From Paludibacteraceae bacterium (GTDB taxonomy: Bacteria; Bacteroidota; Bacteroidia; Bacteroidales; Paludibacteraceae): a stretch of 34,890 nucleotides of DNA. The notes below the pieces were generated by a model. It was not told where the DNA came from. It made no database searches and was given only the letters and a program-made list of their open reading frames with translations. The position numbers and the translations under genes are program-made. Shown one piece after another: positions 19,101 through 27,093 of this stretch. Location of the stretch: assembly GCA_017467185.1 (NCBI GenBank), contig JAFTSS010000008.1:1-34890 (forward strand). Direction: 5' to 3'. Each line of letters opens with the position of its first letter. Position 1 is the first letter of the stretch.

Positions 19101-22100
19101 ATTCTTAGATGTACGCGATTGGTTACGCACACCGACCAACATTGTCTGTACATCGCCCAAGTTTGGATTACCCACAACCGTAACTTTATTCTGTGGCTTC
19201 TCTGGGTCATATTCCGAGAATGGTGTTGACATCGTTCCATTCGTATCTTTTATACGTCTATTCCTATTATTTTTCACTTGTGTAAGCAAATCAAATGGGA
19301 AATCAAACATATTTTCCTCTGGCCAAACTGCCTCTCGCTCTGTTATATTATAATGTCCAGCTGGTGTGAGTTTCAACGGAATTTCATATTCATAATAGTT
19401 TTGTGTATGATCACTACCTAAACGAATAAACACCGTCATCTCATAATCTTGCAAATTCGAGTCATCACCTATTATCTGCTCTGCGTGCACAAACATTTGC
19501 AATCTACGATACATACGCATATCGTAAACTATATTTTTATACACTGCACGTGCATCACCTGGAGCCAAATTCAACACTTTCATCAACATCGCTTGCTCGT
19601 TTTGTTGTGTCAATTGTGGCTGACTTGGATCTGTTTGACGACTCACTCCTGGAGGCAATACATAGTTAACTGGCTCTTTATTATCATTTTCCTCAATATT
19701 CACAGATGTAACATCTATTGACGCTACAGATGTTGGAGGATTGTCTATTGCAAACAAATCTTTATTGTATCCACGCCATTCACCACGCACCAATTCCAAC
19801 GTACCAAATCTCAAGTGCATATCATCTTTGAAATTTGTCATGAACATACGCATAAAACGTATGCTCTTGAAATCACGAATTGAGCCTATACGTTTTTCAT
19901 AATCGCGCACTGGAATTTTGAACTGATACCAAGTTACTTTACTCAACTGACCATTAGCCAAAGTAACCTCAGTTTCAATCTTGTTTACAATATTATTTTT
20001 ACCAACCTCCATATCGTTTTTTCTCAACGATACACGATATTGGTAGTATTTTTCATACTCATTGAGTGTATTATCTTGGTTAATATCTTCAGCATTAGGC
20101 ACTGTAGTTGCCGATGTCGAATATCTCTCGTCGCTCAAATCTGATGCTGGAGAGTTTCCTTCCGGACCATTATATCTCTTATAACGCTCCAAAATTGACA
20201 ACTCATCACTATCATAATCCGAACCTCTGTAATGGTGATAATCATCACTCGCTGGGTCATTTAATGCCGAAAATTTATCTTTCATCAACGCATCTATTGC
20301 CGATTGCGACAACACTCCCTTCAAATCTTCTACAAACTTTTTGTATGTATCGAATTCAAACTCATCTTCCGTGCGCAAACCATTATAACCAACATCCTGA
20401 TATTCACGTGAGTTCAAATCTCCATCAAATGCCAATACTGTCGATTGCACTCGTGGTACACGTCCCCAAGTTGTTCTGTCGGTCGATGTAGAATCTCCAT
20501 TGATAGGCAATCCATTCTCAAAGAATTTTTTACCATCTTTCAATATATCTTCACTAATATCTCCTAAGTTGAAATACAAATCACCGCCTTCGTGCGCCCC
20601 AATTGTATCATACACAAATGGATCCATCATCCAGAACTCAAGATACTCTATATTAGCTGTTTCAAAATCCGATGTCTCTATCTTTCTCATCATACCACCC
20701 CATCTCTTCTCTGGATTCAACAATTCTCCTGTCAACGGATTTACATTCAAGTCTAAGTTATATGGTCCACGCTCAGTTGGATAGAAACTTACATTCAACA
20801 CTGGCAAATACGACGATTGTCCCAATATCGCATCACGATTTGGAAACAACTCTTGCTCTTTTACCTCACGTGTCAAGTGGTTGCTTTGCAAATCTTTATT
20901 CCTACGAATATGCTCTGGTGTTTGAGAATTTGAGCGATTAAACACAGTGTTATCTACCGAGAACCAGTTAAATAACGCTCTATTCATTCCATACTCAGTA
21001 TTATTTGTCTTTGTCGCTTCTGGAAACAATGCGCCTGCTGTAGGATCTGAAGGTGTTGATGCTAAATGCCAATAATATGGATAACGCAAATCTATCGTTG
21101 TCTCTGTACTCTCAAAGTCATCTAAATAGGCATAACCAGGATTGTTATCTACCTTTTTGTGACCTGGTATCATGTGCGCAAATTCGGCATTAAACACTAT
21201 GTTCGATGGTGCTGTTGCATTTATACCCGGTATCGCATCTATTCCTTTTGTCAACCACGCAGCTTCTCCCCTATATGCAGCATTCAACCCCCACAATGTA
21301 TTTGCTATTGGCTCCGATCCCATCTCTGTTTTCACAACTAATGGCATCTCACTCAAGTGCATAACTGTTGCCCCAACCGAAAAATCTTTCGTAAAGGCAT
21401 ACTCTGCATGTGCTCCCACCAATGTCTTCCGCTGCATGTTAAACATGCTTTGACTCTCCAACTGTACATCGATATTATTCCCCGATGCCAATATTGATTG
21501 ATTCAAAATTGTAACCGTACCCATTGTATAATCCACGGTATAATCGACATTCTCTGTCAATGTCTGACCTCCCGCAGTTACAACAACCGAGCCTCTTGGC
21601 ACATTCATCGCATTCAATCGTATAACACTACCCGAACTTGCCTGATACTTACCTGCCAATCTAAATTTATTCTTCTCGGTCAACTCTTGAGCTACTATCT
21701 TTGTCGAATCATACAATTCTTGGAAACAATATTTATCCGCTACTACATCATTGGCTATCATCTTCCTCAAGTGTTCTCCAAATGGTTCTACAACTGGGAA
21801 TATCACACGCCCTGTTGATGAATAAACTGTATATCCTTCCACAAAGTCGAATTGTCCATCTGGCACTGGCTCATTTCTCGAATCCAAACGGTCTAAGTTC
21901 ATCACTTTCACCAACAACTGATTCTTTATCGCCCCGTCTGGTATATAGTTCACATAAACACCGCTCGAATCGTTCTTATACTGAATATTCAACTTAAATT
22001 TCTCTTGTTGCACCTGATTACCACCAAGATAATACACGTTTTTCATCATCAAATCCCACAACGCCGTTTGTGGTGATGTCGCTGTACCTTTCAACAACTT

Positions 22101-23636
22101 CACAATCAATGCCTGTGGTGCATCTATTCCGTCTGTCGAAAATTCACCCACTTGATATGTCTTACCATTATAAGTATATTCAAATGCCACAGCCAAAACC
22201 TCATCATTATTCAACGCCTGGCGCAACGAAATAAATCCTAACTGACTGTTCAACGTATATTCCGACGACTCCAATCTACGCGCACTCTCTATCTTCTCAT
22301 AATCTTGTCCACCATAAATATCATACATGTTATACGCTGCATCCAATGTCGAATTACATAATTGAATATCACGTACACCACTCAACGATTTCACCTCGTC
22401 GTACAACGAGTTCGCCGCATTGTCTGGTTGCATTACTCCGTAGGTATTCCAATGGTCATTATCTATTCTAACACCCTCTGCCAAATCCATAAATGCCACA
22501 ATATTACGTGCTTGTTCAAAGTTACCTCGCTTATTTGTAACCCAAACTTCACAACGCGTAATAGTTACACCCGACATAATGTGTGGCAATTTCGACATAT
22601 TTTGGTCGTATGTATCACGAAAATAATGAGCCAAGAAGAAGTGTTTATTTTCGTCATAATTGTCTATCTCAACCTCAAAATCCATCAACTGCGATCCTCC
22701 TTTCGAGTTCACATGTTTTGTTTCCGATTGTTGTTGCGACGCTACAGCCGTAATACTCAATTTACCAAATTGCAACTCTGTCTTCAAACCAAACAATGCC
22801 GAATTACCCTTTATCAACGACGAGTTCAATGGCAAACTCACATTACCCAAATCTATACTCTTAATTATCTCATCCTCTTTTCCTTGATAATTCAATTTCA
22901 ACAATTGTTGGTCAAAATCAAACGACGCCTCGGTGTTATAATTCATCGTAAAACCAATCTTATCTCCCACCGTTGCATTCACACTCAATTGTATATTTTC
23001 ATCAAAATCGAACGTCGTTGTTTTTCTCAATCGCTCTGCCAACGAATAGTTTTGCACATTGTTGTGCTTAATACCAAACGTCAACTCTGCCGAACCTTGT
23101 GTTTTCACTTGCACGCCACCAGGACCAAAAATCTTCTCTGCTGGTCCAAGCGAGAATTTCATATCTGTAATATTAAACTTATCTTCATAGTTTTCAGCCG
23201 CTTTCTTATTCTTTTCCGCCCAATATTGCCCCATCTGCTGCTTCAACGACATCTGTTTATATTCATCCGGTGTCAATGTAAATGCCGACACCAACTCCTC
23301 TTCTCCCATCATCGTTCTCACAATATAATTTCCAGTCACGGGGTCATACTCTATCTTAGTCTCCACATTCGACGGATCCTTCAAATCCATTGGTGCATCC
23401 TCTGGCAATGCACCATCTGTAATCTGTAATCTGTAATCTGTAATCTTTTTTACACGTGTTGCCGATTCTGGCGCTGGCACTGGGTCATACATATAATCTT
23501 GATGTGCCTCAACATTGTAATATGGCACCTCATCATCTGTAACTACATCTTGTCCTACAGCCCACAATGGCTCAACCACCCCAAGCACCAACCCGAAGCA
23601 GAACAACAAAACAACTATCTTCTGAAAATAATTCAC
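16173..23636 (-). CDS. sprA: SprA, type IX secretion outer-membrane translocon
   Basis: At 2487 residues this is the size of SprA (Sov), the giant outer-membrane barrel through which type IX cargo leaves the cell in Bacteroidota. A signal peptide (hydrophobic residues 7-22, likely cleavage after LWA near 26) precedes a long series of beta-rich repeats with motifs such as NPGYAYLDDFE, and the C-terminus ends in a barrel-like strand. The start is a GTG at 23636: an in-frame stop lies a few codons upstream and the next methionine is residue 49, inside the mature protein. It lies downstream of ruvA, a pairing common in this phylum. Residues 65-74 are encoded by four 7-nt repeats, so unit changes would frameshift the gene. 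The T9SS cargo at 31200-33125 is a plausible client. Confidence 0.93.
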   Translation of the reverse strand: MNYFQKIVVLLFCFGLVLGVVEPLWAVGQDVVTDDEVPYYNVEAHQDYMYDPVPAPESATRVKKITDYRLQITDGALPEDAPMDLKDPSNVETKIEYDPVTGNYIVRTMMGEEELVSAFTLTPDEYKQMSLKQQMGQYWAEKNKKAAENYEDKFNITDMKFSLGPAEKIFGPGGVQVKTQGSAELTFGIKHNNVQNYSLAERLRKTTTFDFDENIQLSVNATVGDKIGFTMNYNTEASFDFDQQLLKLNYQGKEDEIIKSIDLGNVSLPLNSSLIKGNSALFGLKTELQFGKLSITAVASQQQSETKHVNSKGGSQLMDFEVEIDNYDENKHFFLAHYFRDTYDQNMSKLPHIMSGVTITRCEVWVTNKRGNFEQARNIVAFMDLAEGVRIDNDHWNTYGVMQPDNAANSLYDEVKSLSGVRDIQLCNSTLDAAYNMYDIYGGQDYEKIESARRLESSEYTLNSQLGFISLRQALNNDEVLAVAFEYTYNGKTYQVGEFSTDGIDAPQALIVKLLKGTATSPQTALWDLMMKNVYYLGGNQVQQEKFKLNIQYKNDSSGVYVNYIPDGAIKNQLLVKVMNLDRLDSRNEPVPDGQFDFVEGYTVYSSTGRVIFPVVEPFGEHLRKMIANDVVADKYCFQELYDSTKIVAQELTEKNKFRLAGKYQASSGSVIRLNAMNVPRGSVVVTAGGQTLTENVDYTVDYTMGTVTILNQSILASGNNIDVQLESQSMFNMQRKTLVGAHAEYAFTKDFSVGATVMHLSEMPLVVKTEMGSEPIANTLWGLNAAYRGEAAWLTKGIDAIPGINATAPSNIVFNAEFAHMIPGHKKVDNNPGYAYLDDFESTETTIDLRYPYYWHLASTPSDPTAGALFPEATKTNNTEYGMNRALFNWFSVDNTVFNRSNSQTPEHIRRNKDLQSNHLTREVKEQELFPNRDAILGQSSYLPVLNVSFYPTERGPYNLDLNVNPLTGELLNPEKRWGGMMRKIETSDFETANIEYLEFWMMDPFVYDTIGAHEGGDLYFNLGDISEDILKDGKKFFENGLPINGDSTSTDRTTWGRVPRVQSTVLAFDGDLNSREYQDVGYNGLRTEDEFEFDTYKKFVEDLKGVLSQSAIDALMKDKFSALNDPASDDYHHYRGSDYDSDELSILERYKRYNGPEGNSPASDLSDERYSTSATTVPNAEDINQDNTLNEYEKYYQYRVSLRKNDMEVGKNNIVNKIETEVTLANGQLSKVTWYQFKIPVRDYEKRIGSIRDFKSIRFMRMFMTNFKDDMHLRFGTLELVRGEWRGYNKDLFAIDNPPTSVASIDVTSVNIEENDNKEPVNYVLPPGVSRQTDPSQPQLTQQNEQAMLMKVLNLAPGDARAVYKNIVYDMRMYRRLQMFVHAEQIIGDDSNLQDYEMTVFIRLGSDHTQNYYEYEIPLKLTPAGHYNITEREAVWPEENMFDFPFDLLTQVKNNRNRRIKDTNGTMSTPFSEYDPEKPQNKVTVVGNPNLGDVQTMLVGVRNQSRTSKNVEVWINELRLTDYDEDGGWAALANLAVNLSDVGSVSVAGRYETAGFGGIEQTLQERRLDDYYLVNFAAQFDFGRFFPDKANVRIPVYYSYGVENSKPKYNPLDEDILLEDALDALETKEEKDSLLTLSATRNITESFNVTNMKVDIKSKTPKIYDPANFSVSAAYTQTQDLDPEVERNSNRSYTGQFNYNFSTSPRAWEPFKNNDKLKNWKIIKDFNINYEPSLIALNINMNRRYSETQLRDLTGAMYVDFYDPKNSLLSFMKDFTWSRSFDFKYDLSKSLKFSLRTATNSRFDETMYSPVNKKFFPDEYDNWRDTVAQSLAHGGRPLDYQQVFTASWDVPINKFPGLDFITAKAQYSATYNWNTGVEYADGMTLGNTISNLAMWQADGQMNFETLYNKSKYLKQINQKFTSRKNNRRQSKFTPKKFTQTVNLTDSANLKVTHRLNSDNFDIIFTDASGKPVKVKYKILDKNNIELVGKTNIDKLKIAMETRNPNIEKPAKKVADFTVRFLMLVRRLQISYKESSSLVLPGFNHGGLFFGQTMTNDVMTPGLDFSFGVPRKDYIDKAIENGWLVMNDSVINPSTYNFSTDFDGKLSLEPIAGLKIELNSKRVTTDQSAIQYMFDGMPTTFNGTFRMTYCALGSAFWGKGNAENNYHSRAFDQFLENRAVIADKLQQRYAGTMYPTKGFMEGESLAGKMYDAKNGVYNLNSADVLIPAFMAAYSNRDVNKQTLNLFPDFLSMMPNWSISYDGLGKIKGVDKYFKSITLKHAYQCTYNVGSYSSFSNYVENEDGLGFVRDVASGNPIPSSAYDIASVNITENLNPLISVDMAMKNSMTAKLEYKQQRNLTLNIASNQLLEASSNEWVVGVGYVLKDFDMVLKLKETAKKVKNDLTLRLDFSFKDISTLLRKLDSIEDTQATSGNKTLTIKFMAEYVFSSKLNFRFFCDHQTNRPYISTSYPMSNTNVGISVKFMLTR
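23415..23445 (-). repeat. 7-nt tandem repeat (ATCTGTA x4) inside sprA
   Basis: Four perfect copies of ATCTGTA (TACAGAT on the gene strand) fill 23415-23442, plus three more bases of a fifth. They encode about residues 64-74 of SprA, read in all three frames as the 7-nt unit cycles. Gain or loss of one or two units breaks the frame: reading on by hand, the two shifted frames reach TGA or TAA within about 12-20 codons. Confidence 0.9.
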
Positions 23637-23682
23637 GATATCTAATATTTAATGAATAACTAAAAATTAATAATTAAAAACC

Positions 23683-23717
23683 TACTCCTAATTCCTCATT
23701 CCTAACTCCTCATTCCT
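23683..23717. repeat. 7-nt array (CATTCCT type, 5 units) between ruvA and sprA
   Basis: Five units TACTCCT, AATTCCT, CATTCCT, AACTCCT, CATTCCT end 2 nt before the true RuvA stop codon at 23720-23722. The unit is the same type as in the long array at 26884-27093 and the three units inside miaA. The rest of 23637-23682 is plain AT-rich sequence before the sprA GTG. Confidence 0.75.
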
Positions 23718-23719
23718 CA

Positions 23720-24306
23720 TTACATCATAGAAAGCGCCCTCTTAACAATCTTACCCACCGCCATCGTCGCATCCTCTTTCATCAATTTCTCCACCACCTT
23801 CACCGATGCAGCCTTCTGGAATCCCAACGCTACCAACGCCGCCACAGCCTCTTCCATATTTTCATTATTAACACTAACACCCAAATTATGCATTGTGCAT
23901 TGTGCATTGTGCCAATCTTGTCTTTCAAATCAACAATAATTCTCTGTGCCGATTTCAAACCAATACCCTTCACCGACTTAATCGCATTCACATTACCCGT
24001 AGCTATTATCTCTTGCAATTCAGCTACCGTAAAACTCGACAAAATCATTCTCGCCGTAGCAGCACCTACACCGCTCACCGAGATTAACAACAAAAACAAC
24101 TCTCTCTCTGCCTTAGTCAAAAAACCATACAACACATGCGCATCCTCTCGTATATTTTCATAAACATACAATCTCGCAGACGTTTGCCCTTGCAACTCTT
24201 GATACGTAACAAGCGACACATTCAACATATAACCAATGCCATTTGTCTCCAAAACACAATAAGTCGGAGTCAAATCCGTAATTTCACCCTTAATATATTC
24301 AATCAT
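23720..24306 (-). CDS. ruvA: Holliday junction helicase subunit RuvA, frameshifted in the domain II-III linker
   Basis: RuvA binds Holliday junctions and loads the RuvB motor. Domain I (OB fold, 1-63) and domain II with two helix-hairpin-helix motifs ([13 protein letters not shown] at 76-88; [13 protein letters not shown] at 111-123) are intact. After DLKDKIG (residue 132) the frame enters three TGCATTG repeats and then runs to a premature stop at 23830, giving 158 residues. The expected domain III ([18 protein letters not shown], ending RALSMM) is present in another frame and stops at 23720-23722. The arithmetic shows that one or four repeat units would give a continuous protein of about 190 or 197 residues, the normal RuvA length; two or three do not. 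The truncated form would lack the RuvB-contacting domain. Either a phase-variable state or a sequence error in the repeat explains this. Confidence 0.85.
23889..23909 (-). repeat. 7-nt tandem repeat (TGCATTG x3) inside ruvA
   Basis: Three perfect TGCATTG units (CAATGCA on the gene strand) sit in the flexible linker between RuvA domains II and III and are the point where the reading frame is lost. The same unit family occurs between the two tRNA-Pro genes at 30491-30518. Confidence 0.9.
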
Positions 24307-24372
24307 AATAAACTATAAATTACTATTATTCAAACAATTACCCACTGTTCACAATCCACCACACACAATCTA

Positions 24373-24403
24373 CAAAATTACAAAAAAAAATCCAAACCAC
24401 AAA
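24373..24403 (-). promoter_or_regulatory. Bacteroides-type promoter for ruvA
   Basis: Read on the minus strand, TTTG (24400-24403) is followed after 19 nt by TAATTTTG (24373-24380), matching the Bacteroidota TTTG / TAnnTTTG promoter. It would give a 5' leader of roughly 60 nt before the RuvA ATG at 24306, and would also serve sprA if the two are cotranscribed. I see no gene in 24307-24572. Confidence 0.6.
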
Positions 24404-24572
24404 ATTCAAATCATCCATATTTCCTAACGCAAAAACACTTATTTTATTGCCATTTTCAAACAAAAATCCCAATGGTCTAAAAATCCAAAAAGCAAAAACA
24501 CACCCAACCACACACATCACCCTACTTCGCTGCACTCGCCCACTACATCAAACAACTCAAAAAGAAATAAAA

Positions 24573-24604
24573 AAAAGGACTCACCCCAAAAGTGAGTCCT
24601 TTTC
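24573..24604 (-). terminator. Intrinsic terminator after glutamine synthetase
   Basis: The hairpin GGACTCAC / GTGAGTCC (24577-24584 and 24592-24599, 7-nt loop) is extended by A/T pairs and, on the minus strand, followed by a run of seven or more Ts. It lies 46 nt past the glutamine synthetase stop, beyond the 7-nt array. Confidence 0.85.
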
Positions 24605-24620
24605 TATAAACCATCGTCCG

Positions 24621-24648
24621 TTGACCATTGACCATTGACCGTTGACCG
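24621..24648. repeat. 7-nt array (TTGACCA/TTGACCG, 4 units) at glutamine synthetase stop
   Basis: Units TTGACCA, TTGACCA, TTGACCG and TTGACCG end 1 nt before the glutamine synthetase stop codon at 24650-24652. The unit sequence is unrelated to the other arrays; only the period and the position are shared. Confidence 0.85.
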
Positions 24649-24649
24649 T

Positions 24650-26839
24650 TTACCTCATAAACAACAACTCCCTATATTTCGGCAATGGCCACATTTCATT
24701 ATCAACAATCAACTCCAACTTATCTATCTGATAACGTATTTCCTCCAACATCGGAGCTATTCTATCATGATATGCCACAGCCTTTTCTCTCTCAGAATCA
24801 ATCCTATTTGCCTCTTTCCGAGCCTCTACCAATGCACTAACCCGCTCCGAAATAAACTTCATGCGCTCCGAAATCTCTTCTACCAACTTCACATTCTCTG
24901 CTGTCATCATATCACCCTTTTCTCCTACAAACAACTGCCTAATCTTTATTACATTATCCACCAATCGTGTCTGATACTCTGTCACCACAGGTATAATATG
25001 GTTCATCGCTAAATCACCCAACACCCTCGCTTCTATCTGTATCTTTTTGGTGTACATTTCCCATTTCACCTCATTCCTAGCCTCCAACTCTGCTCTTGTC
25101 ATTACACCCACAGATTCAAACATCCCAACAACACTATCTTTCAAATAGTTATCAAATATCAAAGGACACGACGACTCACAATCCAACCCCCTACGCTCTG
25201 CCTCTGCTTTCCACTCTTCGCTATAACCATTTCCGTCAAATCTTATAGCCTTACACTCTTTAATATAACGACGTATAACCTTCACTATAGCAGACATTTT
25301 CTGCTCTCCTTCTCCTATCAACACATCAACATCTCGCTTAAATTCAACTAATTGACTTGCAACTGCCGAGTTCAATGCTATCATCGCACTTGCACAATTC
25401 GCCTCCGCTCCCACAGCCCTAAACTCAAACCTATTTCCCGTAAACGCAAATGGCGATGTCCTATTTCTGTCTGTATTATCTATAAACAATTCTGGTATTT
25501 GCGGAATATCTAATTTCATCCCTTTCTTACCTTTCAACAACAATATCTCATCACTCTCACTCTCTTCAAACGCATCAAGCACCTGAGTCAATTGAGCTCC
25601 TAAAAACGACGAAATTATCACTGGAGGAGCCTCATGACCACCCAATCTATGTGCATTCGTAGCACTCATAATCGACGCCTTCAACAACCCATCATATTTC
25701 CATACTGCCATCAACGTATTGACTATAAATGTTATAAACCTCAAATTTTCTTCTGCCGTCTTACCTGGCGACATCAACATCACACCCGTATCCGTACCCA
25801 ACGACCAATTGTTGTGCTTTCCACTTCCATTCACTCCCTTAAATGGTTTCTCGTGCAACAACACTCTAAATCCATGCTTCCTCGCCACTGTCTTCATCAA
25901 CGACATCAACAACATATTATGGTCAACAGCCAAATTACACTCTTCATATATCGGTGCCAACTCAAACTGATTAGGTGCCACTTCATTATGCAATGTCTTT
26001 ACTGGTATTCCAAATTCCAATGCTCTCATCTCCAACTCTTTCATAAATGCCGCCACCCTCTCTGGTATAGCACCTAAATAATGGTCTTCCAACTGCTGAT
26101 TCTTACTCGCCTCATGCCCCATCAATGTCCTACCTGTCAACAACAAATCCGGTCTAGCAGCATAAAGTCCCTCATCCACAAGAAAATACTCTTGCTCAAC
26201 ACCCAAATACGCCACCACCTTTTTTGCATCTATATTAAAATATCTACACACATCCACCGCAGCTCTACTCACTGCGCTCAACGACTTCAAAAGCGGAGCT
26301 TTATAATCCAACGACTCCCCCGTATAAGCAATAAACACAGTAGGAATACACAATGTATCTCCAACCACAAACACTGGCGACGACGGGTCCCAAGCACTAT
26401 AACCACGAGCTTCAAACGTATTTCTTATACCTCCATTCGGAAAACTCGACGCATCAGGCTCTTGTTGCACAAGCAATTTCCCCGAAAACTCCTCCATTAT
26501 TCCACCCTTACCATCATGCTCTACAAAGGCATCATGCTTCTCGGCTGTACCATCTGTCAATGGCTGAAACCAGTGAGAATAATGCGTAACACCCAACTCC
26601 GATGCCCAACGTCGCATACCATTAGCCACCTCATCAGCTATTGCACGATCAAGCGGAGCTCCATTATCAATGACATCTACCAACTTATTATAAACATCAA
26701 TTGGAAGATATTTATACATCTTCTCACGTGTAAAAACATACTTTGCAAAATATTCATTCGGACGCACATTCGGCACATCCACAGGTACAGCTTTCTTCTT
26801 AAAAGCCTCTTCCACAACCCTAAACCTTAAATTCGACAT
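24650..26839 (-). CDS. glnN: Glutamine synthetase type III
   Basis: The 729-residue length is that of type III glutamine synthetase (GlnN), which makes glutamine from glutamate, ammonia and ATP in the cytoplasm and is the usual form in Bacteroidales. Supporting signatures are FEARGYSAWDPSSPVFV near the N-terminal third, GVEQEYFLVDE, HNEVAPNQFELAPIYEE, FKGVNGSGKHNNWSLGTD and, near 450-475, NRTSPFAFTGNRFEFRAVG. All the catalytic-type glutamates and the phosphate-binding loop appear intact. A TAnnTTTG -7 element lies 15 nt upstream of the ATG, and a strong terminator follows the gene. It is flanked by 7-nt arrays on both sides and appears to be transcribed alone. Confidence 0.95.
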   Translation of the reverse strand: MSNLRFRVVEEAFKKKAVPVDVPNVRPNEYFAKYVFTREKMYKYLPIDVYNKLVDVIDNGAPLDRAIADEVANGMRRWASELGVTHYSHWFQPLTDGTAEKHDAFVEHDGKGGIMEEFSGKLLVQQEPDASSFPNGGIRNTFEARGYSAWDPSSPVFVVGDTLCIPTVFIAYTGESLDYKAPLLKSLSAVSRAAVDVCRYFNIDAKKVVAYLGVEQEYFLVDEGLYAARPDLLLTGRTLMGHEASKNQQLEDHYLGAIPERVAAFMKELEMRALEFGIPVKTLHNEVAPNQFELAPIYEECNLAVDHNMLLMSLMKTVARKHGFRVLLHEKPFKGVNGSGKHNNWSLGTDTGVMLMSPGKTAEENLRFITFIVNTLMAVWKYDGLLKASIMSATNAHRLGGHEAPPVIISSFLGAQLTQVLDAFEESESDEILLLKGKKGMKLDIPQIPELFIDNTDRNRTSPFAFTGNRFEFRAVGAEANCASAMIALNSAVASQLVEFKRDVDVLIGEGEQKMSAIVKVIRRYIKECKAIRFDGNGYSEEWKAEAERRGLDCESSCPLIFDNYLKDSVVGMFESVGVMTRAELEARNEVKWEMYTKKIQIEARVLGDLAMNHIIPVVTEYQTRLVDNVIKIRQLFVGEKGDMMTAENVKLVEEISERMKFISERVSALVEARKEANRIDSEREKAVAYHDRIAPMLEEIRYQIDKLELIVDNEMWPLPKYRELLFMR

Positions 26840-26853
26840 AATAAAAAAATACT

Positions 26854-26861
26854 CAAATATA
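26854..26861 (-). promoter_or_regulatory. Candidate -7 element for glutamine synthetase
   Basis: On the minus strand TATATTTG matches the Bacteroidota -7 consensus TAnnTTTG, 15-22 nt upstream of the ATG at 26839. I find no good TTG -33 element at the expected spacing, so this is tentative. The upstream DNA runs directly into the long 7-nt array. Confidence 0.4.
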
Positions 26862-26883
26862 CAATACTCAATACATAATTCCC

Positions 26884-27093
26884 CATTCCCTACTCCTTAT
26901 TCCTTATTCCCTATTCCCTATTCCTTGTTCCCTATTCCTTATTCCTTGTTCCCTATTCCCTGCTCCCTATTCCTTACTCCTTGTTCCCTATTCCATGTTC
27001 CCTATTCCTTATTCCTTATTCCTTATTCCTTATTCCCTATTCCTTATTCCTTATTCCCTATTCCTTATTCCCTATTCCTTGTTCCCTATTCCC
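26884..27093. repeat. 30-unit 7-nt array (TATTCCC/TATTCCT variants)
   Basis: Exactly 30 consecutive 7-nt units (210 bp) can be laid end to end with no break in phase: mainly TATTCCT and TATTCCC, with TGTTCCC, TACTCCT, TGCTCCC, TATTCCA and an initial CATTCCC. The last unit ends at the first base of the radical SAM stop codon (27093-27095). It fills nearly all the space between that gene and the glutamine synthetase promoter. There are no spacers, so it is not a CRISPR array. The strand is strongly pyrimidine-biased, so the transcript of the minus strand is purine-rich. Confidence 0.95.

Noticed and set aside
22362-23429. A 355-codon open frame on the plus strand opposite sprA
   Set aside because: It is antisense to sprA, its translation is low-complexity and rich in H, C, I, R and L as expected from the complement of sprA codons, and it has no recognisable domain.
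24338-24535. A 65-codon minus-strand open frame upstream of ruvA
   Set aside because: It overlaps the ruvA promoter region, has no family match, and is of low complexity.
26081-26830. A 249-codon plus-strand open frame opposite glutamine synthetase
   Set aside because: The minus-strand gene is certain and full length; the antisense translation shows no domain.
26884-27093. Possible CRISPR array
   Set aside because: Units are 7 nt and contiguous with no spacers; no cas genes are nearby.
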